This document shows positions 7,231 through 14,520 of a DNA stretch of 24,853 bases, piece by piece. The notes under the pieces were generated by a model that saw nothing but the letters and a program-made list of their open reading frames with translations, did not search any database and was not told where the DNA came from. A program made the translations under genes and the position numbers. Numbering within the stretch: the stretch's first letter is position 1; each line of letters opens with the position of its first letter. Origin of the DNA: Lachnospiraceae bacterium (GTDB taxonomy: Bacteria > Bacillota > Clostridia > Lachnospirales > Lachnospiraceae); contig CAAGPW010000189.1 of NCBI GenBank assembly GCA_900771955.1, forward strand, positions 1 to 24,853, given 5' to 3'.

Positions 7231-8000
7231 TATTTCTCCTCCTCAATTTTCTGTATTCTTTTTTCTATTTCTTTCATCAGCTTCTTATAATCTTTTGCAC
7301 TGTTATTGCCTTTTGCATACTCATTGATGCTCTGTCTGGCAGCTTTCGCTTCAGCCACTGTAATAGACTTGCGGATTGTCGTCTGAAATGGAGTACATCC
7401 CAGTTCCTGGCCGATTTCCTGCATTTCCTCATATGCCAGATTGTGCATGACTGTATTTTCACTCTTGTTGAGCAAAAGTCCAAGCACCTGCACATGTGTC
7501 TGTCTTCTCTTTTTAAAGCGGTTAATATCGGTTCCAAGCTCTCTTAAACCTTCCAGCGCACCGTCATCACACTCTGCCGGTGCAATAATGTAGTCACTCA
7601 CAACGTAACTCATATAAAGTAACGGGCTTCTCGCCGGTGCATTGTCAATAAATATGTAATCATAGTCTTCCACATCCTCCAGAATATCCTGGAGCAGATA
7701 GATATCATCCGGCTCTCCAAAGGTCTTAGACGCCTCTGCAAGCGCCTTGCTTCCAACCAGAATGTCAAAATTATCCAGATGCTGTACTGCATCTTCCAGT
7801 AAAACCTGGGCATTTAAGACCTCATTTACCGTAGGTACATCCTCTAATTCTGCTCCTGCATACATTGAAAAATTCCTCTGTGAATCCAGATCAATACCCA
7901 AAACACGATATTTTTTCCCAAACAGAGAACATAACTCCAATGTTGTCGTTGTCTTACCTACCCCGCCTTTTTGATTTGAAATCATAATGACATGTTTCAT
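7230..8000 (-). CDS. parA: ParA/Soj-family partition ATPase
   Basis: 256 residues. The deviant Walker A motif KGGVGKT is at residues 11-17, the Walker A' region reads GIDLDSQRNFS (Asp after the switch strand) and Walker B is YIFIDNAPARSPLL. ParA proteins bind DNA non-specifically as ATP dimers and move centromere-bound cargo; this one lacks an N-terminal helix-turn-helix, so autorepression should come from the partner. Length fits the Soj/type Ib class. An RBS (GAGGGATAAGTAAG) precedes ATG 8000. The promoter region carries a nested dyad at 8048-8081. Genes run parA then the RHH partner, pointing away from the repeats and the rep gene, as in plasmid maintenance cassettes. Confidence 0.95.
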   Translation of the reverse strand: MKHVIMISNQKGGVGKTTTTLELCSLFGKKYRVLGIDLDSQRNFSMYAGAELEDVPTVNEVLNAQVLLEDAVQHLDNFDILVGSKALAEASKTFGEPDDIYLLQDILEDVEDYDYIFIDNAPARSPLLYMSYVVSDYIIAPAECDDGALEGLRELGTDINRFKKRRQTHVQVLGLLLNKSENTVMHNLAYEEMQEIGQELGCTPFQTTIRKSITVAEAKAARQSINEYAKGNNSAKDYKKLMKEIEKRIQKIEEEK

Positions 8001-8047
8001 CTTACTTATCCCTCGCTCATCCCTGTATTTTTTCTATATGTTAAGTG

Positions 8048-8081
8048 TAAATCATACGCTACATATGTATTATATGATTTA
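8048..8081. promoter_or_regulatory. Nested dyad operator upstream of parA
   Basis: The 9-bp arms TAAATCATA (8048-8056) and TATGATTTA (8073-8081) are perfect inverted repeats. They share their centre (8064.5) with an inner perfect 10-bp palindrome TACATATGTA (8060-8069). The site lies 48-81 bp upstream of parA. The inner palindrome is two overlapping copies of the heptad that fills the next 1.1 kb, so this is a likely autoregulatory site for the RHH partner. Confidence 0.6.
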
Positions 8082-9219
8082 TATTACCACAAAATGCCCT
8101 TGTTTGGAACTATTTTTCTTATTTTTCATAATTATTGTATAATACATATAACACATAATATGTATATCTTACATGTTTTACTTATGTTTCGTTTTTTCTA
8201 TATTAAACATAATTTTTATATTTTTCATATGCATTTTATATATATTATTTATGCAACATATGTATTTGTTTACGTTAATTATTTTACATGTCTTTCCTAT
8301 GCATCGTGTTTTATTTGCGTAATTTATATTTTTTATATTTCATGTGTATGATATGTAACTTAATTTATTTAAACTATATATGTATCTTTTGTTGTATAAG
8401 AATAATATTTATTTCTTTTATGTACTATACTATACATATGTTCCACATAAAGCATATGTTTTTAATCAATGTGTTACGTATTCTACATGTCATATTTAAT
8501 TTGAATATTAAACATATATTTTTTGTTATTCATATGTATCATATGCATATTATGTTCAATGTGTTCCATATGTTTATTATTCTTTACATGTATTTTATTT
8601 ATTTTACTCGAATCGCAAAAAATGCATCATATGTATCGCATGTAATATAATATTCATATGTATTATATTTATTGTGTGCATCTATATTAAATTCTGGTCT
8701 GCAAACTTTTTAATTATACTATTCAGAAATCAAATATGTAAAATATGTAAGATATGTATTTGTTTATTTTATCCCGTTTTTTTACTCTGATTTACTATAA
8801 TTTTCAATACTACTCATCTCATGGTAATTACTTTACAATTTACGATTTACACATGCAATACGCAAGATACATACAATACATATAATACATATATTGTATC
8901 TAAAAACATATTATATGTAACGTATTCAAATTATGTATCATGCGCATTATATTCATATATTATATAAACCTATATCATATGCAATGTATAATTTCAACAT
9001 AATGCATGCAATACATATGATACATGTGATACGCATTTTCCGAATAATACATAAACCATTTAATATATATCTTACACAAAGCAAAAAATGTCCCAGAGCA
9101 TACACAACATAAATGCAATACATATCATGTATGCTATATTTATTATACATATATTTTATATCATACATAAAATTGTATTATTATTGCACATATTTCGTGT
9201 ATTTAATTTATTATATGTA
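8060..9219. repeat. AT-rich heptad array (ATATGTA/TACATAT), candidate centromere
   Basis: This gene-free stretch is extremely AT-rich and dominated by CATATG-centred words. Exact ATATGTA occurs at 8063, 8158, 8258, 8351, 8378, 8532, 8629, 8656, 8734, 8743, 8752, 8913 and 9213. Exact TACATAT occurs at 8060, 8143, 8433, 8877, 8886, 9012, 9119 and 9146. Three copies are in tandem at 9-bp steps (8734-8758) and two at a 9-bp step (8877-8892). Many near matches (CATATGCAT, TACATGT, ATACGCA) lie between. Orientation tends to plus in 8060-8760 and minus in 8877-9152. Plasmid centromeres read by RHH proteins are arrays of short direct and inverted words next to the par operon, which is the arrangement here, although this array is unusually long and dispersed. 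Function is inferred. No coding region is supported here. Confidence 0.6.
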
Positions 9220-9730
9220 TTTTAGGTATTATGTGTATCATATATCTGCTTTGTCAAATTTTGTTTACTTGTTCAGACCATATTTTGAAAGATGTACCGT
9301 GCTTTTCATTTACCCATTCTATACAATCAATAATTTATCTGGTACTTAAAGTATACCATATTTGTTCTGTTTCATTCAGATACTTTTATCCCAAATCATA
9401 TACTTCATGCACATTATGTTTTTAACAGACATTACGCACAAATTTTTCTGTACAAAATACTTTGTATTAAATTTACATGAGACAGGCTCCTCTGGAGATT
9501 TTACATCAGAAGAAGCAGAAAGCTGCTGATTTTCTGGAAAGCGGTAATCTATATATAACCATCAACATAATCTTTAGATTAATTTATATTTAAAGAACAA
9601 CATATTAATTATTTATATTAGGAGGCTCGAAAGCCGCTGAAGTCAAGGATTCCAGAAAGAAGTTAACGTGTTATCGGAAAAAGAAGACGAAAAATAAGTG
9701 GAAGAATGTGAAAAAAAAATAGTAAGAAAG
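9220..9730. other. Junction between the two repeat regions; possible short ORF remnant
   Basis: No firm gene. ATG 9477 opens a 38-codon frame (to 9593) whose first 28 codons look coding-like (MRQAPLEILHQKKQKAADFL) before it dissolves into AT-rich DNA. There is no RBS. A second, GC-richer patch at 9621-9660 shares an 8-bp inverted repeat with it (TTTCTGGA 9531-9538, TCCAGAAA 9651-9658). The 70 bp between (9550-9620) are almost pure A/T with a small palindrome AATCTTTAGATT (9569-9580). It could be the DNA unwinding element of the adjacent origin, a decayed gene fragment, or a small RNA. Confidence 0.3.
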
Positions 9731-10459
9731 CGAAAAAAAGGAGGGGGCAGGATAGAAAAGAACTGAAAAATAGAAAAAAGAATGCTGCAAAAGGGAGAAA
9801 GACACAATGATAAAAGGGAAAGATACGGAAAGAACAGAGTATATTCCCATATGTCGCAGAGTAACTCTAAAATAACAGTTAAATATAGAAAGAAACAGTT
9901 TGAAAGTAGAAAAGAAACGGAAAAAAAGGAGCAGTTATGTTTTTAGCGAGAAAAAAGGAGTGAAGTAACGAGAAAAAAGGAGTCAAACAGGAAAATCTCC
10001 ATATTACTACTGAAAAAAAAGAATATATCAGAGAAAAAAAGGAGTTTGAATGATAAAAGAACTACTTTATAAACGTAAATATGGAGTAAAAGGAGTATTT
10101 AACGAGGAAAATAGAGTAATCATTTAATATATAACTCCAAAAAACTAGTTAAAAACATGAAGAAAACGAAAAAAAGGAGTTAAACAGAGAAAAAATAGAG
10201 TTTATAACGGGAAATATGGAGTGAAAAGTAATTGTAAACGTGTTTTACTCAGTAGAAAACATCTTGTTGAAAGGAATAGGAACAACATCAAGATATAGCG
10301 GATAGTTGCAATTATAACAGAATAAAACACTGAAAACTAAAGAGAAAAATGGAACTGCCAGAAGAATAGAAAGAGAAATATGGAATGTAATGCAGGAGTA
10401 ATATGGAGCAATACTACGGAGAAATATGGAAAAAATGATTGACTTCTCCATTTAACTCC
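9731..10459. repeat. Iteron array / candidate replication origin (oriV)
   Basis: The plus strand is purine-rich and carries repeats of consensus ACGAGAAAAAAGGAGT, with a variant ending ATATGGAGT. GGAG cores lie at 9740, 9928, 9957, 9979, 10041, 10083, 10092, 10176, 10218, 10395, 10405 and 10418, and AGAG variants at 10113 and 10197. Inverted cores (CTCC) lie at 9997, 10135, 10446 and 10456. Several are phased at two helical turns: 9957-9979 is 22 bp, 10092-10113 is 21, 10176-10197-10218 is 21 each, and 10041-10083 is 42. Rep_3-family initiators bind such direct repeats upstream of their own gene, and the Rep_3 gene follows directly. No coding region is supported here. Confidence 0.75.
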
Positions 10460-10467
10460 GTTATAAT
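10439..10467 (+). promoter_or_regulatory. Near-consensus rep promoter with inverted iterons in the spacer
   Basis: TTGACT (10439-10444), a 17-bp spacer, and TATAAT (10462-10467) make a near-perfect sigma-A promoter 54 bp upstream of the rep ATG. The spacer contains two inverted iteron cores (CTCC at 10446 and 10456, ten bp apart). An initiator that binds iterons would block RNA polymerase here, giving autorepression. Confidence 0.8.
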
Positions 10468-10520
10468 TCAAAATAGTAAATGAAAAAGGCTGTTTTTTGG
10501 GGAAAGGCAGAGAGATAAGC

Positions 10521-11858
10521 ATGTCGAATGATGCAAGAGAGATCTACAAACATGAAGAGATTACCAGATCCAATACCTTAATTTCTGCAAAATACAAGTC
10601 AACACTGACAGAAAATAAGATCATGGTTCTGGCATTGAAAAGAGCAAAGCGCGATGAGTTTGGCCGTCCGACGATTACATTTACCACATCAGAAATAAAA
10701 AAAGTTATGGGAAGAGATGACGGAAGCTTTTATACGCAGCTTAAGTCAGTTGCAAAAGCCATGACCGGTCGAACGATGTTTATTGAGGATAAGGAACAGC
10801 ATTCCTTTAAGTTCATCAATATTATACATACTGCAGAGTTTGAAAATGGAAAGTTTACCGTGAACTTTACGCCGGAGATGAATAATTATCTGGATGATCT
10901 GAAGAGTAATTTCACTACGATGAATATGGGAATTCTGGTGGATTTTACCTCGAATTATGCATATCGAATTTATGAATTGTTAAAGACACAGGCATACCGG
11001 GTGGACAAGGATAACACGCCACTGCAGATTGATTATAATCTGTCAGAGTTGAAGCTGGCAATTGGTTGTGTCAACACACAGGAAGAACGTGTGCAGAAGG
11101 AGCTGGATCGACCCAATCCTGATTTTGATTATATTGTAAATTCGGTTGCAAAGGAAAAGCATTTTGATAAATGGTATGATTTCCGGGTAAATGTTCTGGA
11201 TGTGGCGAAGCGTCAGATCAACGAGAAAAGTGATCTGGAGATTGATTATGAGCCGATTCGTTCCGGTCGAGGTGGTAAGGTTGTCGGAATCACATTTTTT
11301 ATCAAGAAGAATGTGAACTATAACGAAATTGAAGCCAAGACAGAAAAAGAAAATGAGATTCTTCTGAAAAATGGGACGAGTGTGGTAGATGCAGGGAAGC
11401 AGCCCGATGATTTTAATGAACGTTTTGAGGAGATCATGGATTATATTGACATACGTGTTTCATCCAAGGATATCAAGACATTTTTAAAGGCAGCAGATTA
11501 TGATGTAGAACGCGTGAAGGCAGCGTATGATCTTTCCAAAGAACAGGCGGATATTAAAAATTTTGTCGGCTGGATGAAAAAGGCAATCGAAGAAAGATAT
11601 TCCGAGCAGACCATTCATGTGATGAGCGGAAGTGAGGAAAAGGCACAGAAGGCAGACAAGGTACTGGCGGAATACAGGAAAGAAAAGGAAACCGGAAGTC
11701 TGGCAGAGCGTACCTGGAACCGCATCAAGAAAAAAGAAGAGTATCAGGACTTTTTGCGGTATCTGGATGATCAGGGTATGACTGAGGAAACACTTGAGAG
11801 TAATTATGAAGCGAAAGAGTGTATGGAGCTTTATCAAAACTGGAAGTTAGGTAAATAG
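10521..11858 (+). CDS. Rep_3-family replication initiator (RepB-like)
   Basis: 445 residues. The N-terminal motif of the family is clear (RSNTLISAKYKSTLTENKIM, then LALKRAK), followed by the first winged-helix region with GRDDGSFYTQLKSVAKAMTGR and the second with TSNYAYRIYELLKTQAY, the usual signature before the DNA-recognition half (to about residue 270, GGKVVGITFFIKKN). Rep_3 proteins bind iterons as monomers to open the origin and as dimers to repress their own promoter. The C-terminal 170 residues are an extra helical region with KNFVGWMKKAIEERY, reminiscent of DnaD/RepA-type C-terminal helices in Firmicute plasmid initiators. A TTG 24 bp upstream is in frame, but ATG 10521 with AGAGAG or AAAGG before it is more likely. 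It is monocistronic, between its own iteron promoter and a terminator. Confidence 0.92.
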   Translation: MSNDAREIYKHEEITRSNTLISAKYKSTLTENKIMVLALKRAKRDEFGRPTITFTTSEIKKVMGRDDGSFYTQLKSVAKAMTGRTMFIEDKEQHSFKFINIIHTAEFENGKFTVNFTPEMNNYLDDLKSNFTTMNMGILVDFTSNYAYRIYELLKTQAYRVDKDNTPLQIDYNLSELKLAIGCVNTQEERVQKELDRPNPDFDYIVNSVAKEKHFDKWYDFRVNVLDVAKRQINEKSDLEIDYEPIRSGRGGKVVGITFFIKKNVNYNEIEAKTEKENEILLKNGTSVVDAGKQPDDFNERFEEIMDYIDIRVSSKDIKTFLKAADYDVERVKAAYDLSKEQADIKNFVGWMKKAIEERYSEQTIHVMSGSEEKAQKADKVLAEYRKEKETGSLAERTWNRIKKKEEYQDFLRYLDDQGMTEETLESNYEAKECMELYQNWKLGK

Positions 11859-11879
11859 AAGAAAAATAGAAGAATATAA

Positions 11880-11919
11880 AAAACGGCAGGTATGGGAAAA
11901 AATACCTGTCGTTTTTTTT
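11880..11919 (+). terminator. Rho-independent terminator of rep
   Basis: AACGGCAGGTAT (11882-11893) pairs with ATACCTGTCGTT (11902-11913, one G-U pair) around an A-rich loop and is followed by a run of T. It lies about 20 bp after the rep stop. The following 220 bp to 12139 hold nothing I can identify. Confidence 0.88.
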
Positions 11920-12139
11920 ATGGCGACGAGGAAAATGTATGCAGTGCCTGCGCGGGCGTACATTTGTCGAGCGCTGTATTTCGGTTTACATAATTTAAAT
12001 AAAATGAAGGAAAAACATGCAGAATAAATCGACTGAGAACATATAAAAATCAATTATCAGACAATATAACACAAAATATAGTAGAAAGCAGAAAATGACA
12101 GGCGCATTTTGTGTGTGTCGAGGGGATTTTAAGCTGAGA

Positions 12140-13054
12140 TCAATCTGTATTAGAAACGATCTTTATGTTCGTGTAATCCACGGCGGAGACCTGAAGCTCT
12201 TTTAAGACCTTGTCGTAACGGTGAATCCAGCCGGGATGAATACCGATGTAATCAGCAACCATTTTTCCGGAAGCTCCGCTTTGCAGCATGTAAGCGGCGG
12301 CACCGTTTCGAAGATCACTTAAAGTAAATTTCGGAAGTGTCTCATCAAAAACGATCGTAGCTGCATAAAGGCGTTGAAGATCTCTGGGACGGAGGGGATT
12401 TCCGCGGTTATTGCAGAAAAGATAACGGCTGTCAGTCGCAGTAGCGGAAGTATAGTCGTTTAACAGAGCAACCATGTCGAGCGGCAGTTTGACAAAGCGG
12501 GTTTTGTTCCGATAGGTGATACGGACTGCATAATTTCCGGCGGCATCCTGAATGAAGGAGTCGGAACGCATGGAACAGATCTCGCCGACAGTAAAGCCGC
12601 AGCGGACGATCAGGCTTACGATAAAGAAAAGGCGGGCATCTGCTTTTGCCTGGGACAGGATCTGATCCATCTGTGCGATCGTCGGAACGTGGGAAATATC
12701 GATATATTCACTGATCTGTGGAATCGTCACATAGGAAAAAGGATTCAGATAAGTGATCTTATATCTGCTTTGATTTAAACTGATAAATTTGGATAGCGAA
12801 TGCAGCCGGTAAAATTTTACATTTATGGTATCCAGGGACAGTTTTCCGTTGATCTGGCGGGAGAGCAGGAGATCAAAATAAGACTGGGTGTCATCATCCG
12901 TCAGAGCAAGGAAATCTTTTTTTGCAAAATCGCAGATGTCACAGCACAGCATGAAATAGTCCGATTTGGCACCTTTTGATTTTAAAGAACGGGAAAAATC
13001 CTGCCATATCAGTGGATAAAAGGTGGGAGAGAAGTAGGTACTGGGTTCGCGCAT
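12140..13054 (-). CDS. Tyrosine-recombinase-like protein with degenerate active site
   Basis: 304 residues from ATG 13054, which has AGGAGC 6 bp before it; the frame opens 36 codons earlier but that part is low-complexity and lacks an RBS. The fold order is that of a phage-integrase/Xer protein: an N-terminal SAM-like core-binding part (about 13-115) and a catalytic domain (about 125-295). Aligning motifs by eye: Arg I should lie in GLRxSE, but here the text is GFTVGEIC (Thr 155). The beta-hairpin Lys is kept (K184 in YRNKTRFVKLP). HxLRH has become SDLRN (only Arg 249 kept). LGH has become IGI (271-272). The nucleophile Tyr is kept (Y280, in IHRYDKVL). Three or four of the usual catalytic residues are thus replaced, so it may bind DNA without cutting it. 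Its promoter region carries one more ATATGTA heptad (13173). Confidence 0.78.
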   Translation of the reverse strand: MREPSTYFSPTFYPLIWQDFSRSLKSKGAKSDYFMLCCDICDFAKKDFLALTDDDTQSYFDLLLSRQINGKLSLDTINVKFYRLHSLSKFISLNQSRYKITYLNPFSYVTIPQISEYIDISHVPTIAQMDQILSQAKADARLFFIVSLIVRCGFTVGEICSMRSDSFIQDAAGNYAVRITYRNKTRFVKLPLDMVALLNDYTSATATDSRYLFCNNRGNPLRPRDLQRLYAATIVFDETLPKFTLSDLRNGAAAYMLQSGASGKMVADYIGIHPGWIHRYDKVLKELQVSAVDYTNIKIVSNTD

Positions 13055-13270
13055 GTGTGCTCCTTTCTGCTTGTTTATTTTTTGTGATGTAGTTCGTTGG
13101 TTGCTTTGTGGTTTTGATATGTGGTGAGGAGAGATGTTATGATTTTGGTTTGAATATAACATATGACGTCAAATATGTAAAGAAAAAGTAATTTAAACAA
13201 CGCAAAAAATGGTTTCGGAGGCATTTTTTTACATCTTAGAACGTATTTTTAACCTCTTACCGTTCTCCTA

Positions 13271-13299
13271 TTTACAAGCAGGTCTTTTTTTCGGATAAT
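13271..13299 (+). promoter_or_regulatory. Candidate promoter of the LytTR operon
   Basis: TTTACA (13271-13276), 17 bp, GATAAT (13294-13299). The predicted transcript start falls about 14 bp before ATG 13320, leaving just room for the RBS GGAG. The 265-bp gap it lies in also contains the heptad at 13173 and a small hairpin AAAAAATG/CATTTTTT (13204-13229). Confidence 0.5.
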
Positions 13300-13319
13300 A
13301 AGCACATGGAGATGAAAAC

Positions 13320-13781
13320 ATGAAGATAAAAATTGAGACGGACCCGGCGATCATGGAAAATGAAGTAATCATCCGCTGCGGAAAAATTGACGATTCCATT
13401 ATCAAGATGGAGCATGCACTGACTGACCTGTGTAATGCAAATACAAATTTCATATTTTACCAGGACGATAAGGAATTTTATTTCCCGCTGGATAATATCC
13501 TGTTTTTTGAAACGGAAGGCAATCAGGTCTATGCCCACACAAAAAAAGATGTTTATCAGGCAAAATACCGTTTATATGAACTGGAAAAAATGCTTCCGGA
13601 CTGTTTCATCCGGGTATCCAAATCTACCATATTAAATGTCTATCATGTTTTATCCATAAAAAGAAATCTTACCGCTTCAAGTGAAGTCTGGTTTGAGGGA
13701 ACACATAAACAGGTGTATGTGTCAAGAAATTACTATAAACAGTTAAAACAGAGATTAGAAGAAAAGAGGTTATCAAGATGA
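13320..13781 (+). CDS. LytTR-domain transcriptional regulator
   Basis: 153 residues with no receiver domain. Residues about 1-45 form a short N-terminal segment, and residues about 50-150 are a LytTR DNA-binding domain: FYFPLDNILFFETEGNQVYAHT, then YELEKMLPDCFIRVSKSTILN and the closing strand KQVYVSRNYYKQLKQRL. Stand-alone LytTR regulators are usually encoded beside the membrane protein that controls or is controlled by them. Here the next ORF overlaps by 4 bp (ATGA) and is a LiaF-like membrane protein. GGAG sits 9 bp before the ATG. It is likely to regulate this small operon and perhaps envelope genes; the signal is unknown. Confidence 0.9.
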   Translation: MKIKIETDPAIMENEVIIRCGKIDDSIIKMEHALTDLCNANTNFIFYQDDKEFYFPLDNILFFETEGNQVYAHTKKDVYQAKYRLYELEKMLPDCFIRVSKSTILNVYHVLSIKRNLTASSEVWFEGTHKQVYVSRNYYKQLKQRLEEKRLSR

Positions 13782-14497
13782 AACAAAAAAACATATTCTG
13801 GGGCGTGATCTTCCTTGTGATCGCTGCCTGCATTTTAATTACCGAACTCGGCTATTTCCCGGGAATCAACATTTTTAAGCTTTTACTCACCGCTGTATTG
13901 ATCGTGGGCATCATTCAGAGCGTTCCGCACCGGAATTTTGCAGGGATCTTATTTCCGCTGGCATTCTTATGCATCCTGTTTGCAAAACCGCTCCATATCA
14001 CGAATCTGACGCCCTGGCCGGTACTTGGGATCGCACTTTTTGGCAGCATTGGACTTTCCTTTCTGTTTCCCAAAAGACACTGGAAAAAAGTAGACGCATT
14101 TTCCAGCCATTATAATAACGAAAATACCACATACACCCAATCATCCGGTGAACAGGAAAGCGGAAGTTACGTTCAGGCGGAGGTCACCTTTAATTCTGCG
14201 ATTAAATACATTAACAGCACTTATTTTGAACGTGCAGATCTCTCTGCCAGCTTTGGTTCCTTAAAGGTCTATTTTGACCAGGCCAGACCTCAGAGCGAAA
14301 ACCTTATGATCCACACCGAAACCTCTTTTGGCGCAACGGTTTTTTATATCCCGCGTGAATGGAATGTACTATTAAATGTAGATACGTCATTTGGAAATGT
14401 GGAAGAAAAAGGGATGCGAAATCCAGACCCGGCAGCGCCGAAGGTCAACATCAACGGAGATGTAAGCTTCGGTAATCTGGAGATCAATTACATCTGA
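13778..14497 (+). CDS. LiaF-like membrane protein (DUF5668 / cell-wall-active antibiotic response C-terminal domain)
   Basis: 239 residues. Four hydrophobic helices occupy about residues 7-97 (starting NIFWGVIFLVIAACILITEL). They are followed by a polar linker and a C-terminal beta-rich domain with repeated SFG turns (LSASFGSLKVYFD, TSFGATVFYIP, DTSFGNVEEKG, DVSFGNLEINYI), the pattern of the LiaF C-terminal domain. LiaF restrains the LiaRS envelope-stress sensor in Bacillus, and related proteins pair with LytTR regulators elsewhere. The 4-bp overlap with the LytTR gene supports a regulator/anti-regulator pair. It is followed 23 bp later by the BceR-like gene, so envelope stress sensing and peptide resistance may be in one transcript. 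Confidence 0.82.
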   Translation: MKQKNIFWGVIFLVIAACILITELGYFPGINIFKLLLTAVLIVGIIQSVPHRNFAGILFPLAFLCILFAKPLHITNLTPWPVLGIALFGSIGLSFLFPKRHWKKVDAFSSHYNNENTTYTQSSGEQESGSYVQAEVTFNSAIKYINSTYFERADLSASFGSLKVYFDQARPQSENLMIHTETSFGATVFYIPREWNVLLNVDTSFGNVEEKGMRNPDPAAPKVNINGDVSFGNLEINYI

Positions 14498-14520
14498 TTA
14501 AAGAGAGCAGGAGTTTCATA

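Noticed and set aside
8060..9219. CRISPR array
   Set aside because: Repeats are 7-10 bp, irregularly spaced and in both orientations; no 24-37 bp repeats with uniform spacers and no cas genes.
7992..9425. Several open frames of 64-120 codons in the AT-rich stretch (7992-8351, 8288-8650, 8953-9168, 9113-9349, 9231-9425)
   Set aside because: Their products are Tyr/Ile/His/Met/Phe-rich strings that follow from the CATATGTAT repeat, with no RBS and no domain pattern; they are by-products of low stop density in this repeat.
9220..10520. DnaA boxes near the Rep gene
   Set aside because: I looked for TTATCCACA-like words on both strands and saw no convincing match; the nearest (TTATCGGAA, 9671) is too poor.
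13055..13162. 36-residue N-terminal extension of the recombinase-like protein
   Set aside because: Asn/Gln/His/Ser-rich with no RBS; AGGAGC precedes ATG 13054.
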